A DNA stretch of 64,000 bases from Calvatia gigantea. Its lineage: Eukaryota > Basidiomycota > Agaricomycetes > Agaricales > Lycoperdaceae. Location: assembly GCA_025093985.1 (NCBI GenBank), contig JACAAK010000006.1, forward strand, positions 1,240,001 through 1,304,000, in the 5' to 3' direction. Both the position numbers and the translations under genes were made by a program. Below the pieces are notes generated by a model, which worked only from the letters and a program-made list of their open reading frames with translations, searched no databases and was not told the origin of the DNA. Of the stretch, positions 10,618-22,673 are shown in pieces (within the stretch, counting starts at the first letter, position 1; the number at the start of each line of letters is the position of its first letter).

Positions 10618-10912
10618 TTAGTCTGATAAGATCTTAGGTTGCAGCTTAGGCTAAGACTTGAGGGTGAGTAAGGGGAGAGGAATGAGATGGTTAAGCATAC
10701 TGAATACAGTAGATGTATGTACACTTAAATATAAGGAGGTCATCCAGTTGAATAGATAGAGTAACTATGTGAAATGTCCAATGAGGCTGGCATGATAGTT
10801 AATGTGTGTCATGCTCAGAGATCACTTAACAGAAATAGCAGAAACAGGTACACTGATAGATGAGAACGCAGGTAATAACAGAGTATGACTTGATTGGTAA
10901 AAACCCATAACA
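10618..10912 (-). repeat. second gypsy LTR in tandem with the B LTR
   Basis: A diverged copy of the same LTR in the same orientation directly follows; about the first 10 bp are missing at the junction. It ends …CCCATAACA. It is a solo LTR or a remnant of an element sharing a terminus with B. Confidence 0.75.
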
Positions 10913-10989
10913 CTAGACTCTGGTTCTAGGCAGAGTCTAGTTTAAGTCTAGGCATGTAATATATTTATCTTTAATATAGATTGTTCTAG

Positions 10990-11280
10990 ACTTGTTATAA
11001 TCTTATCATATAGAATATGCTAAGATGTATAGTTGACTTGAAGTACATATACTAGTTGTAGTATAGTTGAGATAATATCATTATTGATAATAATATCATT
11101 ATGAGGTATGTTCAATGTTATGTTTGATGTTGAGACTAATGTTAATATGACTTGTTAGATGTTGTATAAACTATTGTATAATCAATATATAATATTGATC
11201 TTTAGTCAGGTGATTATGATGTCATTGATTACATGATCATTCTTGATGTTAGTAATGTCATAAATATTGATATTCATAAC
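10990..11280. repeat. AT-rich dispersed repeat, copy 1
   Basis: Matches 20905-21190 in the same orientation over about 290 bp, including the block ATAATCAATATATAATATTG and the phrase TGATTATGATGTCATTGA. No coding capacity or terminal repeat was recognised. The rest of 10913-11466 is AT-rich with no gene. Confidence 0.6.
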
Positions 11281-11466
11281 ATCTATTGCCTGGATGAGCT
11301 GTGGATACCTCCCTTTAAACTTTTGAACAAGTCTTCATCCACTGATGTGACTTTCAGGTCCCAAGTTCATATTTGGAATTTTTTGATCACTATATTTCAT
11401 GAGGAAGGACAGAGAATTTGATATATATTTGTTTATGGATGACAGTTCAACACTATCATGTATGCT

Positions 11467-12014
11467 TGTTACAATCGGGTTACATGGGATATCAGCCAAA
11501 GGTTAGCTGCCAGGTGATGTCAGGTGAGAATGTATGGAGCAGGTGAATTTGGACGAGTACGAGATTTGGACTTAGCGGCTTCAACGTATGTGTTGTGCCT
11601 TCCTGCTGTCATCAAAGTCCGTATTTCAGGAGGGAGTAGGGTCAGAGGGTCGGAGGAACAGAGACAGAGAGGAACAGGATCAGAGGGCGTAATTGTGGTT
11701 GATAATCAGACTAAGGATTTACAAGCATGGGGACTAGGTTTATATACTAGTCTGAAAAGCAGGAAGTATGAAAGTAATGGTGAATGAAGAATGGATGGCT
11801 GCTGAGGACGGCCGTCTAACAAGACACCGGGATCGAGTTCTAACTATAAGGCGATAGTGGAGAAGTTGAAGGGAATGGAGATTAAGATGGAAAACAGGAT
11901 ATCAGACCGACTGACAGAAAGAATGAAGAGCACCCAATACAGCCGGACTAAGGTAATGATGACTACGAGCGGGGGAAGTGGGTGAGAGTGGGCAAATGTG
12001 CGCAGGTCATGACA
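11467..12014 (-). repeat. gypsy E 3' LTR (548 bp)
   Basis: TGTTACAATC…GGTCATGACA. Its partner at 18629-19176 differs mainly by C/T and G/A changes. Confidence 0.9.
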
Positions 12015-12162
12015 GTATCCCCCCATTAGGGCCGAGCCCTTGAGGCCATGAATTCGAACCGTGGGAATCTCCAATTAGACTTTTGATGGTGCATGTAAAT
12101 TCCGTCACCTTGGAAATTTTACAGTCCCATTCTCTACTCTAACAACCACCTTGACCACTCCC

Positions 12163-13331
12163 ATGTCTAGCTCCAACAAGAAAACTGCCGCAGAGAAATA
12201 GGCCAAGCTGGAGGCCATGCGTGAACGCAAGTGGCTCAAGCTGGAAAGGTAGGAGGAGGCGGAACGGCAGGCAGAACGCAAGCTGCACGAATTAGAGGAG
12301 AGTGAGGAGCGAGAAAGGCAGGAACAGGTGGAATGAGAAGCACAGGAAAAGAAGGAGCAGGAGGAGCAAGAGGCACAGGAGAGGAAGGAATGCGAGGAAT
12401 GAGAGGCGTGGGAGGAGGAGCAATGTGAAGAGTTGGCGCAGGCGAGTAAATGCAAAGGAAAGCGTAAGGCCACTGATGATGCAGATAAAAAGATAGTGGC
12501 CAAGAAGCAATGTCAATGGAAGATCACGAAGGAGTGGGTTGGGAAGGTGCTGCCATTGTTGAAAAGGAAACGTGTTGATGAAGAGTCGGATTCCAGAGGC
12601 AAGCCAGACCCAGACTGGAGGGAATCGGGTGAGGACAAGCCAACTGCTGTCAATAGAAAGAAGGTCAAGATGGGTGGACCTAATAAGTGCAAGCAATGTC
12701 TTGACAACGACGATCCTTGCACAATCAGGGAGTCGATGTCAAGGTAAGTGACACTTAGCTTCCCAGTGATTGTGCTAATGGCCATTCTAGTCACGAGGTC
12801 ACCAAGTGCCTCGAATGTTCGCTGTCGAAGAAGGCCTGTCACCTTCCATCTGCCCGTCATTGGCCGAACACTGTCACCACCCAAGTATCTCAGGTCAGCA
12901 ATGATCAACTCGCGGCTCTCCTTACTCACCAAAACAATATCCTGGAGCGGATCGTGTCTGTTATGGAGGATCAAGGGGTGAGGACGGATCAGCTGATTGA
13001 GATTGGAGAGGAGCAGTTGCTGCGGCTGGAGCGGGCAAACGAGCTCAGAAGGAATGTCGAGGCCACAGTCATCAGGAATGGTGGGTATCAGTACAGCATT
13101 GGACTGATGGTTCAGAAGGTGATGGATGCCCAGGCACTGGCAGATGATGATGACGATGATGAGGATGACAACGAGGAAGCAGGCGAGTCGGGCGAAACCC
13201 AGGAGGAAACGGAGGTAGTAATGGAAGTGAAGGGAGACAACAGAAATAAGAGTGAAGAGGAAAAGGAGGAAGAAGCAGAGGTAGAGGGAGGAGCGGATGA
13301 AGTGACTGAGTCGGGTAAAGCTGCCCAGTGA
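12163..13331 (+). pseudogene. antisense accessory gene of gypsy E with Zn2Cys6-like cysteine pattern
   Basis: Oriented against pol, between chromodomain and 3' LTR. ATG 12163 leads into a long charged Glu/Arg/Lys coiled-coil-like segment (about 12190-12420), then a basic stretch (KRKATDDADKK), two half-sites C-x2-C-x6-C separated by 13 residues, a helical region and an acidic tail ending in TGA 13329-13331. A 47-bp intron (12744-12790, GTAAGT…CTAATGG…CTAG) separates the two cysteine half-sites; splicing restores one frame. The cysteine spacing resembles fungal Zn2Cys6 DNA-binding domains, but the first half lacks their basic residues. Four stops in the N-terminal part (two TAG, two TGA) each fit C-to-T changes of CAG or CGA. 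Function unknown. Confidence 0.7.
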
Positions 13332-13462
13332 TCCGCGGCCGTCTTCTCCTTGTATTTTGGACTTTACATAATTTGATAATTAATAATGAGCAATAAAACT
13401 GATTTGTCTGTCTGTGAATGAAGTGTGGAAGAAATTTAAGTAAGGAAAAAATCATAGAGGGT

Positions 13463-13738
13463 TCAAGGTCCAGGCTTAGAAGGATAAGAGGAATGAAAGT
13501 CTGCAAGAAGTTCAGTCGCATGTGCTAGCTCAGTAGCAGGTAACCAGGAAGACTCTTCTTCAGTGTCTTCATAACCTAACCAGATGACTTTGTACAAAAG
13601 CTTGCAAGCTTGACGGCAGTCAATTTTCGAGTCAATGACATGAGCAATTTTGTACTCCAGTTCACCTTCAACCTCGACAGGTGGGGGAGGCAGCTCAGAG
13701 TGGCCGTCAAAGGTGTTGGGTGTGGCAGATTCTAGCAT
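13463..13738 (-). CDS. gypsy E chromodomain
   Basis: Contains the chromodomain motif (KIAHVIDSKI…YKVIWLGYEDTEEESSW), ending in the last coding part of Pol about 130 bp from the convergent end of the antisense gene. It probably formed the integrase C-terminus; the join is now interrupted. Confidence 0.8.
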   Translation of the reverse strand: MLESATPNTFDGHSELPPPPVEVEGELEYKIAHVIDSKIDCRQACKLLYKVIWLGYEDTEEESSWLPATELAHATELLADFHSSYPSKPGP

Positions 13739-14029
13739 AGAGACATGGAAAACTGGGTGAACGGCGCGAAGTGAGTCAGGGAGTTTGAGAGTGAATGAAA
13801 CGGAACCGGGTTGTGCTATAATCTCGTAAGGACTGAGATACTTCTCAGAGAGCTTTTTGGATGGCCAAGTTGTGCAGAAGAACTTGGCCTTGACGAAGAC
13901 TTTCTAACCGATGGTGAAGTCAGGCGAAGGAAGTCTGCGGGCATCAGCAGATGTCTGGTAATGTCCTTGAGCAAGTTTGATCTCAGCCTTTAGCATGTCG
14001 TGGAGTTCGTCGAGGTCAACAACGAATTG

Positions 14030-15025
14030 TCAGGCCCGCCTAGAAGCTAAATCTCTCTCGGGGTAAACTGTGATGTTCGGGTGATAACCCTTGTTAGTGA
14101 AGAATGGGGAAACACCAGTCGTGGCACTAGGAGTGTTGTTGTAAGCAAACTCAGCTAGTGGAAGTAATTCTGCCCAGTTGTCCTGCTGATAATTGCAGTA
14201 GACACAAATGTATTGCTCGAGGGTCTGGTTGGTCCGTTCGGTCTGTCCGTCACCTTCAGGGTGATAACCCGAAGTGAAATGCAACTTCATGTCCAGTGCT
14301 TTTCCAAGCAACCGGAAGAAGTGCGAGATGAACTCAGAGCCGCAATCGGATGTGATGTGTTCAGGAACACCGTGCTTCGAGAATACATGAATAACGAATA
14401 GTCGGGCCAACTCAGCCGATGTGATCGTGTCATGGGTAGGAATGAACAGGGATTGTTTGGTGAGTCTGTCGACGATAACGAGGATAGTATCGAACTCAGA
14501 GGAGGTAGGGAGCTTCTCAATGAAGTCCATAGAGATAGAGTTCCAGGGTTGTTCAGGGATGGGGAGTTGCTTGAGAAGTCTGTATGGCCTGTGGTGCTGC
14601 GGTTTAGATCATATACAAGTGACACATGACTTACAGAAGTCCTTGACAGCCGACCGGATGTTGGGCCAAGTGTAGTCTCTGCAGACGAGTTTGAGAGTCT
14701 TGTTCTGACCGAAGTGGCCAGAGAGGATGTGATCATGTTTGTACTGTAAGACTCGAAGTTGTAACTTGTTAGCATCAGGAATGTAGATCCTGTTATCAAG
14801 GCGGAGAAAACCAGCCAAGTTGACAGACCACCGTCCTTCTGGTTGAGCTATGTGAGTGGCTGTGGACGGGTCAAGCGGGAGAGCTGAGAGGATATCAGAG
14901 TAGAGTTGATCAAGGTCAATGATTGTGGCTGCACGAAGGGAAGGGGCATATAGGTATGTAGCGCGGACAGAGGCTGAAAGCTGTTCATGAGTAAAGACGG
15001 GTCTGAAGTTGTGAGGATTGACCAT
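14030..15025 (-). pseudogene. gypsy E integrase
   Basis: An H-H-C-C zinc domain (LSGHFGQNKT … CKSCVTC, about 14610-14750) precedes the rve core with Asp (MDFIEKLP), Asp (TSDCGSEF; the usual Arg after the Asp is Cys, a C-to-T change) and Glu (QTERTNQ). The two parts are in different pieces because of at least one shift near 14530-14610. Confidence 0.8.
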
Positions 15026-15064
15026 AGCGTAGTCATTATTCCCCCCTTTAGGGTAGATGTCCCA

Positions 15065-16675
15065 TCATCTAGTAAGAGCGTTGGGTTTTGTCCCTAGTTG
15101 GCCGGGGCAAAAGCAAATCATGAGGTTGAACTGGGAAAGGAACTTGGACCAGTGGGCTTGGCGGCAGGTGAGGATTTTCGTGGTACAGAAGTATTCTAGA
15201 TTCTTGTGATCAGTAACAATGTCGATCGCAAGAGGGGCACCTTCAAAGTAGTGCCACCAAATCCTGAAAGCTTCAAATATAGCCAGGAGTTCCTTGTCAT
15301 GGGTATCATAATTCAGCTCAGCAGGACTGAAGGTGCGGGAGTGGAATGCCATGGGGTGAACTTCACCATCCTCAGTAATGATGGAGAGGATGGCTGCTAG
15401 CACGTAGTCAGATGCGTTGGTCTTGACAATGATCTGAGCGTTGGGTATCCAGTGAGTGAGAACAGGTGCTGAGATAAAGGCGTCCTTCAATGATGTGAAA
15501 GCTTCTCGACAGTCATCGCTAAACTTCCACACCATGCCCTTTCAGGTGAGGTGGGTCAGTGGGACGACGATGTCAGAGTAGTTGTAGATGAAGCGACGGT
15601 AGAAGTTGGTGAAGCCAAGGAAGGACTGTATGTCCTTGACCTTCTTTGGTTCAGGCCAGTCCTGGATGATCTTGACCTTTTCCTCAGACATTCTGAGACC
15701 TTCAGAGGAGAGGACATAGCCAAGGTATTCAACGGTATCAGATTCGAACTCACACTTATCCACGTGGGCGTAGAGGCCATGTTTGCAGAGCCGCTTTAAT
15801 ATATCCTTAACCTGCTTGCGGTGGTTGCTGAGGTTGTCAGAGTAGATGAGGATATTGTCAAGATAGACTGTAACGCAAACATCTAGGAGATCCTTGAAGA
15901 TGTCGTTCATGAACCGCTGGAAAGCAGCAGGTGCGTTAGTGAGGCCGAAGGGCATAACAAGCCATTCGAACGAGCCATAGTGGGTCTGAAAGGCCATCTT
16001 CCATTCACCACCAGCCGCGACGTGAACGAGATGGTAAGCGTGGTGGAGGTCGATCTTGGTGTAAATGCGGGCTTTGCATAGAGAGTCGAGTAGGTCAGAT
16101 ATGAGCGGAAGAGGATAGCGATCCTTCTTCATGATACGGTTGAGACCTCGGAAGTTGACACAGAGTCGGAGGGAGCCATCCTTCTTCTTGACAAAAAGGA
16201 CCAGAGCTCCATGAGGGGAGTTGGAAGGGCGGATGAAGCCAATGGCAAGGTTTTCCTCAATGAATTCATGGAGGGCCTCCAGTTCAGTCTGGGACAGAGA
16301 GTAGATGGTTCCAACGGGAGGTTGGCCACCTTCTTCCAGATTGATTTGGAGGTCATAGAGTCTATGTTCAGCAAGTATGTTGGCCTTCGCTTTACTGAAA
16401 ACATCAGCAAACTCACGATATGCTTTGGGGATGTTAGACCAATCATTAGGTTCCTCATTGATGGCAGCCGAAGCGGCTGACATCGACGGGTTGTTGAGGT
16501 TAAGGCTGAATTGAACTGAACCAGGAATGTGCGTGGCATGCAGGAATGCAACAGCATTCACCAGGGAGATATGGGGACACATAGAGGCAGAGGGCAGAGA
16601 GGACTGTGGATCTATGGGAGCGGGTGCAGCCGAAATGGGTGCCAAAGAATGTGTGGACACAGCAGAGGCAGTCAC
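15065..16675 (-). pseudogene. gypsy E reverse transcriptase and RNase H
   Basis: The RT fingers/palm are continuous from 16675 to 15542 and RNase H from 15535 to 15065 (TNASDYVLAAIL; the second part is DHKNLEYF). The catalytic YLDD box reads YLDN (codon AAT at 15854-15856), a G-to-A change that removes one of the two metal-binding aspartates, so this RT should be inactive. A stop at about 15540 divides RT from RNase H. Confidence 0.85.
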
Positions 16676-16699
16676 AACACAGGGAGGAGTGACAGAAAT

Positions 16700-17130
16700 T
16701 TTGAGCTGTGGTGGTCAGAAAGTAATACTGCCCAAGGCCCAATCAATCAATGGATTGTAGTGGGTGAGCCAGTTGTATCCCAGAACCACGGAGCAAGAAG
16801 AGTCGAGTCGAGTGACAAAGAAGTCCAGAGTCATAGATTCACCACAGCCAAAGGTGACAGGGATGTTCGCAAGTTCAGTAATAAAAGCACTAGAAGAACC
16901 GTTGAAAAGACGGAGCTCAACAGGAGGAATGGGCGAGGTTGGGAGGTCATGAGAGCAGATAAAGTCAATATCCATGAAGCAGTGTGTAGAGCCACTATCA
17001 ATGAGGGCCTTGAAATGGGTATCAGAGGGGGAGAGGATGAGCGAGGAGGAGATAGACAGTTGAAAGGAGTTGGGATCAGAAAGAGTGGATGTGTTGAGTC
17101 GGAAACACTCTGTGGCACAAGTGAGTACAA
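16700..17130 (-). pseudogene. gypsy E aspartic protease region
   Basis: The minus strand contains [13 protein letters not shown] near 16965-17010, the retropepsin DSG/DSA signature, and a later VVLGYNWL block typical of the retrotransposon protease C-terminal half. Confidence 0.7.
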
Positions 17131-17217
17131 CGCAGTCCTCAGCTAGTGCAGAGTCTCGAGGACTGCTACTTAGTTTCCCAAACTCTTATCAGAGTTCCTG
17201 TCGACCACCTCAGCGAG

Positions 17218-18573
17218 TCAGGCCACAGCCTTCACAGCCGAGGCAGCTTTCTTCCTGCACTCACTCACCTTGTGTCCTGCATTTCCACAGAACAGACAGA
17301 GGTTGTTGTCCAAGTGCCGTTTGTGCTCATCAGTAGTCAGCTTGCCGTCCTTGCCGAGCTTGTCGGTCAAATCAGGCTTCGCCAACGAAGTGGACTTCGA
17401 GGCAGAAGAGGAGGGGGTAGCAGTAGACATCGAGGGCTTGGAGTTGTTGCCCTTGTTGCTGGTGTTGTTGGGCTTGTTGTTGGTGCTGCTGGTGTTGTTG
17501 GTGTTATTGGTGTTGGTGGAAGAGGACGGATTCTGGCCAGGCCTCCTGCTGAGAGAAGCAGATGCTGTTTCGGCAGCCAACTTTGCCTGAGTCTTTTCGC
17601 GCTAATGCTCCCAATAATGGTTATCAAAGAGGAGAGTAATCTCCCGCATCAGGACAAAAGTGGTGGGCTTACCAGTGGGGTAACTGGATAAGGAGTCCTG
17701 GAGATGATCTGGGAGCCCTTTGTAGTATCAGTGGCAGAGCACCTCATCATTCCAATTGAGCTGTGATGACAGCCGCATGAACTCGACATTGTAGTTGGTG
17801 ATTTTGTCGGAGTGTTTCATCTGAAGGTTGTCTAAAAGTTTGGCGGATTTGCTGTGTGGGTCTGCAATCCCGAAATTGGTTTTGAGCTCCAGGACGAAAA
17901 GGTCCCAGTCGGAGGTCCATGGGTGGACAGTGCCAAGAGTCTCCTCTTGGTCGATAGCTGTCTTGAACCATTGGAGAGCAGTATTAGTCAAATAGGTGAG
18001 TGCGAAGTTCACCTTATTGTTGTCGGTCGGAAAGAGCAAGGGGTTGGAGCGAAAGTAAAGCTGACATTGGAACAGGAACTGATGGAGTTCCTCAGGGTTA
18101 GCACTGCTGAACATGTTAGGTTCACAGGCCTTAGTGCAGGGGGTTCGGGGTACTTAGGGTGGCTGAGAACAGGCCCGATCATCTAGCTTGTTAGCCAAAA
18201 GTGCAATGGCTTCCGCCATTGTCAAACCTTGGCATTGTGGATTAGGGGCACCGTCATCACCAGTGTTACTGTCAGGAGGGGCTTCACCATCATCACCATC
18301 ATTATCATCTCCAAGATCTGGGGGTCTATCGTCAGAAGGGTCCTGATTCTGGTTCTCACCTTGGTCAGGTAACCAGTCTTCATTATTTTCATGATCGGGA
18401 TCGGGCCCTTCCTGCAAGACCTCTTCGAAGGGGGTTCTTTGGAGTGATACTACTGGGGAAGCTCTGCATTGAGGGGTTCTGTAGGAAAGTGGTGTGGTGG
18501 CCTTCTGGCTTCTGGCGACAGAAACCTTTTGGGCTTTGGAAGCAGTTTGTGACCTGGTGGTCATGGTAGGCAT
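17218..18573 (-). pseudogene. gypsy E Gag with CCHC zinc knuckle
   Basis: ATG 18573 starts an acidic N-terminus; the capsid part lies at 18114-17728 (ALQWFKTAI, WDLFVLELKTNFG), and an Asn/Ser/Thr-rich linker leads to one knuckle CLFCGNAGHKVSEC near 17255. Frame breaks occur near 18150, 17730 and 17600. Confidence 0.75.
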
Positions 18574-18628
18574 AGTAATTAGTAATAAAGGGACAAGGGA
18601 ACGACAGAGGAGTGGAGTCTGATTATAC

Positions 18629-19176
18629 TGTTATGATCAGGTTACGCAGGATATCGGCCAAAGGTTAGCCACCAGGTGATGTCAGGTGAGAACATATAGA
18701 GCGGGTGAATTCGGACGAGTATGAGATTTGGACTCAGCGGCTTCAATGTATGTGTTGTGCCTTCCTGCTGTCGTCAAAGTCCGTATTTCAGGAGGGAGTA
18801 GGGTTAGAGGGTCGGAGGAACAGAGACAGAGAGGAACAGGATCAGAGGGCGTAATTGTGGTTGATAATCAGACTAAGGATTTACAAGCATGGGGACTAGG
18901 TTTATATACTAGTCTGAAAAGCAGGAAGTATGAAAGTAATGGTGAATGAAGAATGGATGGCTGCTGAGGACGGCCGTCTAACAAGACACCAGGATCGAGT
19001 TCTAACTATAAGGCGATAGCGGAGAAGTTGAAGGGAATGGAGATTAAGATGGAAAACAGGATATCAGACCGACTGACAGAAAGAATGAAGAGCACCCAAT
19101 GCAGCCAGACTAAGGTAACAATGACTATGAGCGGGGGAAGCGGGTGAGAGCAGGCGAACGTGCGCGGGTCATGACA
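18629..19176 (-). repeat. gypsy E 5' LTR (548 bp)
   Basis: TGTTATGATC…GGTCATGACA, followed by target duplication ATGCT. Confidence 0.9.
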
Positions 19177-19196
19177 ATGCTCTACACTATAGAGGT

Positions 19197-19445
19197 ATTG
19201 AATCTTGATCTGTACCACTACATTGGTTCATGCTATTTATAGATGAAACAGATCTAGAGAAGTCCACTCTTGGAGTGAGTTAATAACAGACTATGCTATG
19301 CTACAGACTAGGGTAAAACACTTTTCTACCACATTTATTGTAGCTAGTTAGAATGTTCTATTAGATAGGTGCTGTAACCACATTATGCTCTGTATATATC
19401 ATTGGTAGTAAATAGCTTATCCTGTACCCAGGTTGAAGGGTGTTT
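19197..19445 (+). repeat. copia LTR fragment
   Basis: Reads ATTGAATCTTGATCTGTACC… on the plus strand and follows the copia LTR (reverse complement of 5513-5920) for about 240 bp. It lacks its first bases and is cut at the right by the gypsy F LTR. Confidence 0.75.
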
Positions 19446-20375
19446 TGTTATGACCTTAGCCTGTTCTGACCTCAGGTTGCAGCTTGGGCTAAGTCTTGAG
19501 GGTGAGTAAGGGGAATAAACCAGATAGTTAAGCATACTGAATACAGGAGTGTATATGTATGCTTATATACAGAGGACATCCAGTTGAATGGATGGGATTG
19601 TTACATGAAATGTCTGATAAGCAAGGTATAGTAACAGATAAGTCAGTACTTTAAAGAATACTGAGACAGGAATAGACAAAACAGATGGGGTACAGCATAG
19701 ATATGGAGACAAGTGTGGGAATGTGATGAAGACAGTAAAAACCACAACATTATCCCCTAATTAAGCTTCATACCTCAGGAAGCTTGTCAAAGTCACTGTG
19801 GACCATGGCTGTGGTAAAGGCTTTCTTGGTGGCACTGATGAGGTATTTTCCATTGTTGGAGCATATGAAAAAGACAGGCAAGTGACTTTAGCCACCTTAG
19901 CAGATAGGGACTAGGACTTCTTCATAGGGGGAATTCTGAGACCATGGAATTCTCCTAGTAGTTCTTGACTATTAAGGTCCAATAGTGTTGGTCATGTTCT
20001 TGACTGGATAGTACAGTGCAGAAATGGGCAGGTGGCAGAAAAACTGAGATGATTTGGGGAGGGGTGATGGTTTTGATAAATTGGCACAATATATTGGCCC
20101 CTTTCTTCATAGAGATGGTTGTTTCTTCATCCATGGAAGTGTCAGCTCTGGTAGTTGTGGTAGTGGGCCTGACTGTGTCACAGAGCTCTTTGAGGGTCAA
20201 GTAGATCCTATTGACAAGCTCTTCAGTACTGGAGTTGTCTGGAGTGGTGTCTCACCCAAGTAGATTAGATGTGATGTCCCCTAGTTCTAGGAATATTTCT
20301 GTGACATCAAGGTGTTTGAACACCTCAAGTGTTATGGTGAGGCCAGCTTGGTCCTTCACAGGCCTGGTATCTCTG
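19446..20375 (-). pseudogene. gypsy F remnant: 3' LTR and ORF3 fragment
   Basis: A minus-strand LTR (19446-19749, TGTTATG…CACAACA) is followed by sequence encoding the C-terminal two thirds of ORF3 (PPQIISVFLPPAHF, HYWTLIVKNY, SMDEETTISMK) with stops. It ends near 20375. It is a fourth copy of ORF3 and shows that the frame is a constant part of this element group. Confidence 0.75.
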
Positions 20376-22489
20376 TGTTAGCTAGATACCAAAGGAGACT
20401 CCTTCTCAAAGGCTTATCAACTATTTATAACTATGTACAATGTAGTTATCATAGTCTTACATCAATGATCAGTTGTCTATTAACCTTCAATATATAGCTC
20501 TTATGAAGTCTTATAAAGTGAAAGAAAGTCAATAGGAAGAATCATCTTAGGAACAGATTATAAGAGTTGATGATAAGAGATATGAATTGAGTCCTTCACC
20601 TAACCAAGTAGAAACGATGGGATCTACTAGTTAGAACAGAGGGTTTATATACTACACTGTTATAGTTACTTGTTTAGTATTGTACTGGTATGTTATCTAT
20701 CTATATAAGTAGAATAATAGTGTCTACATTAATTGAACAATGAAGTTCTATATTTAGTATTAGTAAAGTAGTACAACTTCTATATATTATATAAGGTATC
20801 TATTATTAGAATAGATTATTCTAGACTATTAGAATGTTCTAGACTTGTTATAACTGTATTTGTAGAACTGTATAGTATTAAGTATTAGGTTAATACTTAA
20901 TCTATTGTTATAATCTTATTGTATGGGATATGCTAAGATATATGGTTGATTTTAAGTAACTATACTTGTTGTAGTATAGTTGTTGTATAGATGAGTATAT
21001 CATCTAATATATTGGACTGTTAATGTTAAGACATTTGATGATTGTCTTTGTATTATACAAGTTTTGTTAAACATTGTATAAATCATTGTATAATCAATAT
21101 ATAATATTGATCTTTAAATAGCTGATTATGATGTCATTGATTACATCATCATTCTTGACATTGATAATGTCATAAATATTGATATTCATAATACAAAGTC
21201 TTATGAAGGATCTGTATGCACAGTTTGAAAATAAATTAAAACTATAGACCTATAGATGTTATAGATTTTAAATACATTGAGGCACTCATAGTATATCAAA
21301 ACTTAATGATTGTGGACCTCACAAGCACTATAATAGAAAGAAAAGAAGAGGAGAAGTTTAACTTAGATGAATAGGCTAGGACTTAAGAGGAATGAAGAAG
21401 ATATCTCTACTCTGGAACATTCAACTGAGCCAAGAATGTCATGGGCCCTTTATTCTGACATATGGAAAAAGGAGAGATAAAGGAGTATAAGCTCTCTGAG
21501 GACCTAGATATAGCAGCAGTGGAGGTAGAAATGATATAGACTAATGACCTCAATAAGTATTTATTGAATATAGATATATGATAGGTGAAATATATAAGAG
21601 CTCAAGGACTTCTAGATATTTAACAGACAATTACTCAAACAATAACTCAGTAGGCAGGCTAGATAGCCTACAGAACTTAGTAATATAGACTTAGCCAGTT
21701 AATATAAAAATTCTATAATACAGTAGATTAAACTTAAGTTTAATCTTTCTTTGACTGGTTGTAACAAGTTGTTTATAATTGCTGTATAAGCAAATACAAC
21801 CCTTGATGTATTCTACTCAATTCTCTTATACACTTTTAACCTCTGAATGCAGAAACATCTTGAATACACTATATTCTTAGGCTTAGCCTTTATTTGGCAT
21901 TTGTTTAGGATTAACCATGTATTACAAGGTCTAAGTAGAGATTTGCCCTTTACTAAGACACTACTGATAAAGTCTTAACAATAGATATTGTAATTATGTA
22001 TAGTTCTGGAATTTTAAAATTTGAAAATATATTGTTCAAAATAAGTCACAAGCTGTACACTATTATTGGTTCTAATAAGGCAAGACTCCTAACTTTTTCC
22101 TTAATTTGTTTATATCATACCTAGTTTCTCAGATATCTTCAAATAATGTAATTATTCATAGCAAAGTACAGTAAATATAATGTCAAAAACCTGGAAGAGT
22201 ATACTATGCAAAAAAAAACAAAGTTAAGCACTCAAAGTTGAGATGTTTGAACTCCAAAACTATAAGTTAATTAACATGTATTTCATGAATCTATATATAA
22301 CAAAATATTGGAACTGATCATATAGATTTGTCTAGAATATAAAGGATAAATTGCTTAAAAAATCACTTCAAATCAGTTAAAATAGAGGTAAGCTGCAAAA
22401 ATAAGACTAATGTCTTCTTATGTTCTATGTTTAAATATTTTTCAGGTCTTCAATGCAGTCACATCAGTTCATGAGTGCATATTACCTCA
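20376..22489. other. AT-rich stretch without recognisable gene
   Basis: Very AT-rich with no open frame of note. It includes the second copy of the dispersed repeat at 20905-21190. The remainder (21200-22489) gave no terminal repeats or motifs; it is probably decayed transposon DNA. Confidence 0.6.
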
Positions 22490-22673
22490 TGTTACAAACT
22501 TACCACATCTCTGGACTCTTCCTATCTATGTATTAACCTTCTACTAGACTTTTCCATTTCCTTCTCTATACCCCAGTCCATTCTTTATTTATTTAATACA
22601 TGTACTTCTATCTCTGCTTCTTATAACTCATTCTGAGTCATGTTCCTGTTTTACCTTTTCTTGTTCTCATTAT

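Larger units (their letters stand above)
11467..19176 (-). mobile_element. complete Ty3/gypsy chromovirus element E (7.7 kb)
   Basis: Two 548-bp LTRs (11467-12014, 18629-19176) are bounded by a perfect 5-bp target duplication ATGCT (11462-11466 and 19177-19181). On the minus strand the order is Gag, protease, RT, RNase H, integrase, chromodomain. Between the chromodomain and 3' LTR lies a 1.2-kb antisense gene. The 3' LTR is preceded on the minus strand by a polypurine tract TGGGGGGATAC. Many C-to-T type stops and an altered RT active site show it is not autonomous. Confidence 0.95.

Noticed and set aside
12105..12696. Minus-strand open frames rich in Ser/Cys/Leu
   Set aside because: They are shadows of the Glu/Arg-rich segment of the plus-strand antisense gene, whose intron and cysteine pattern are better supported.
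16529..17691. Plus-strand open frames of 180-205 codons
   Set aside because: They are antisense to the protease, zinc-knuckle and Gag region of gypsy E and show no domain or splice structure of their own.
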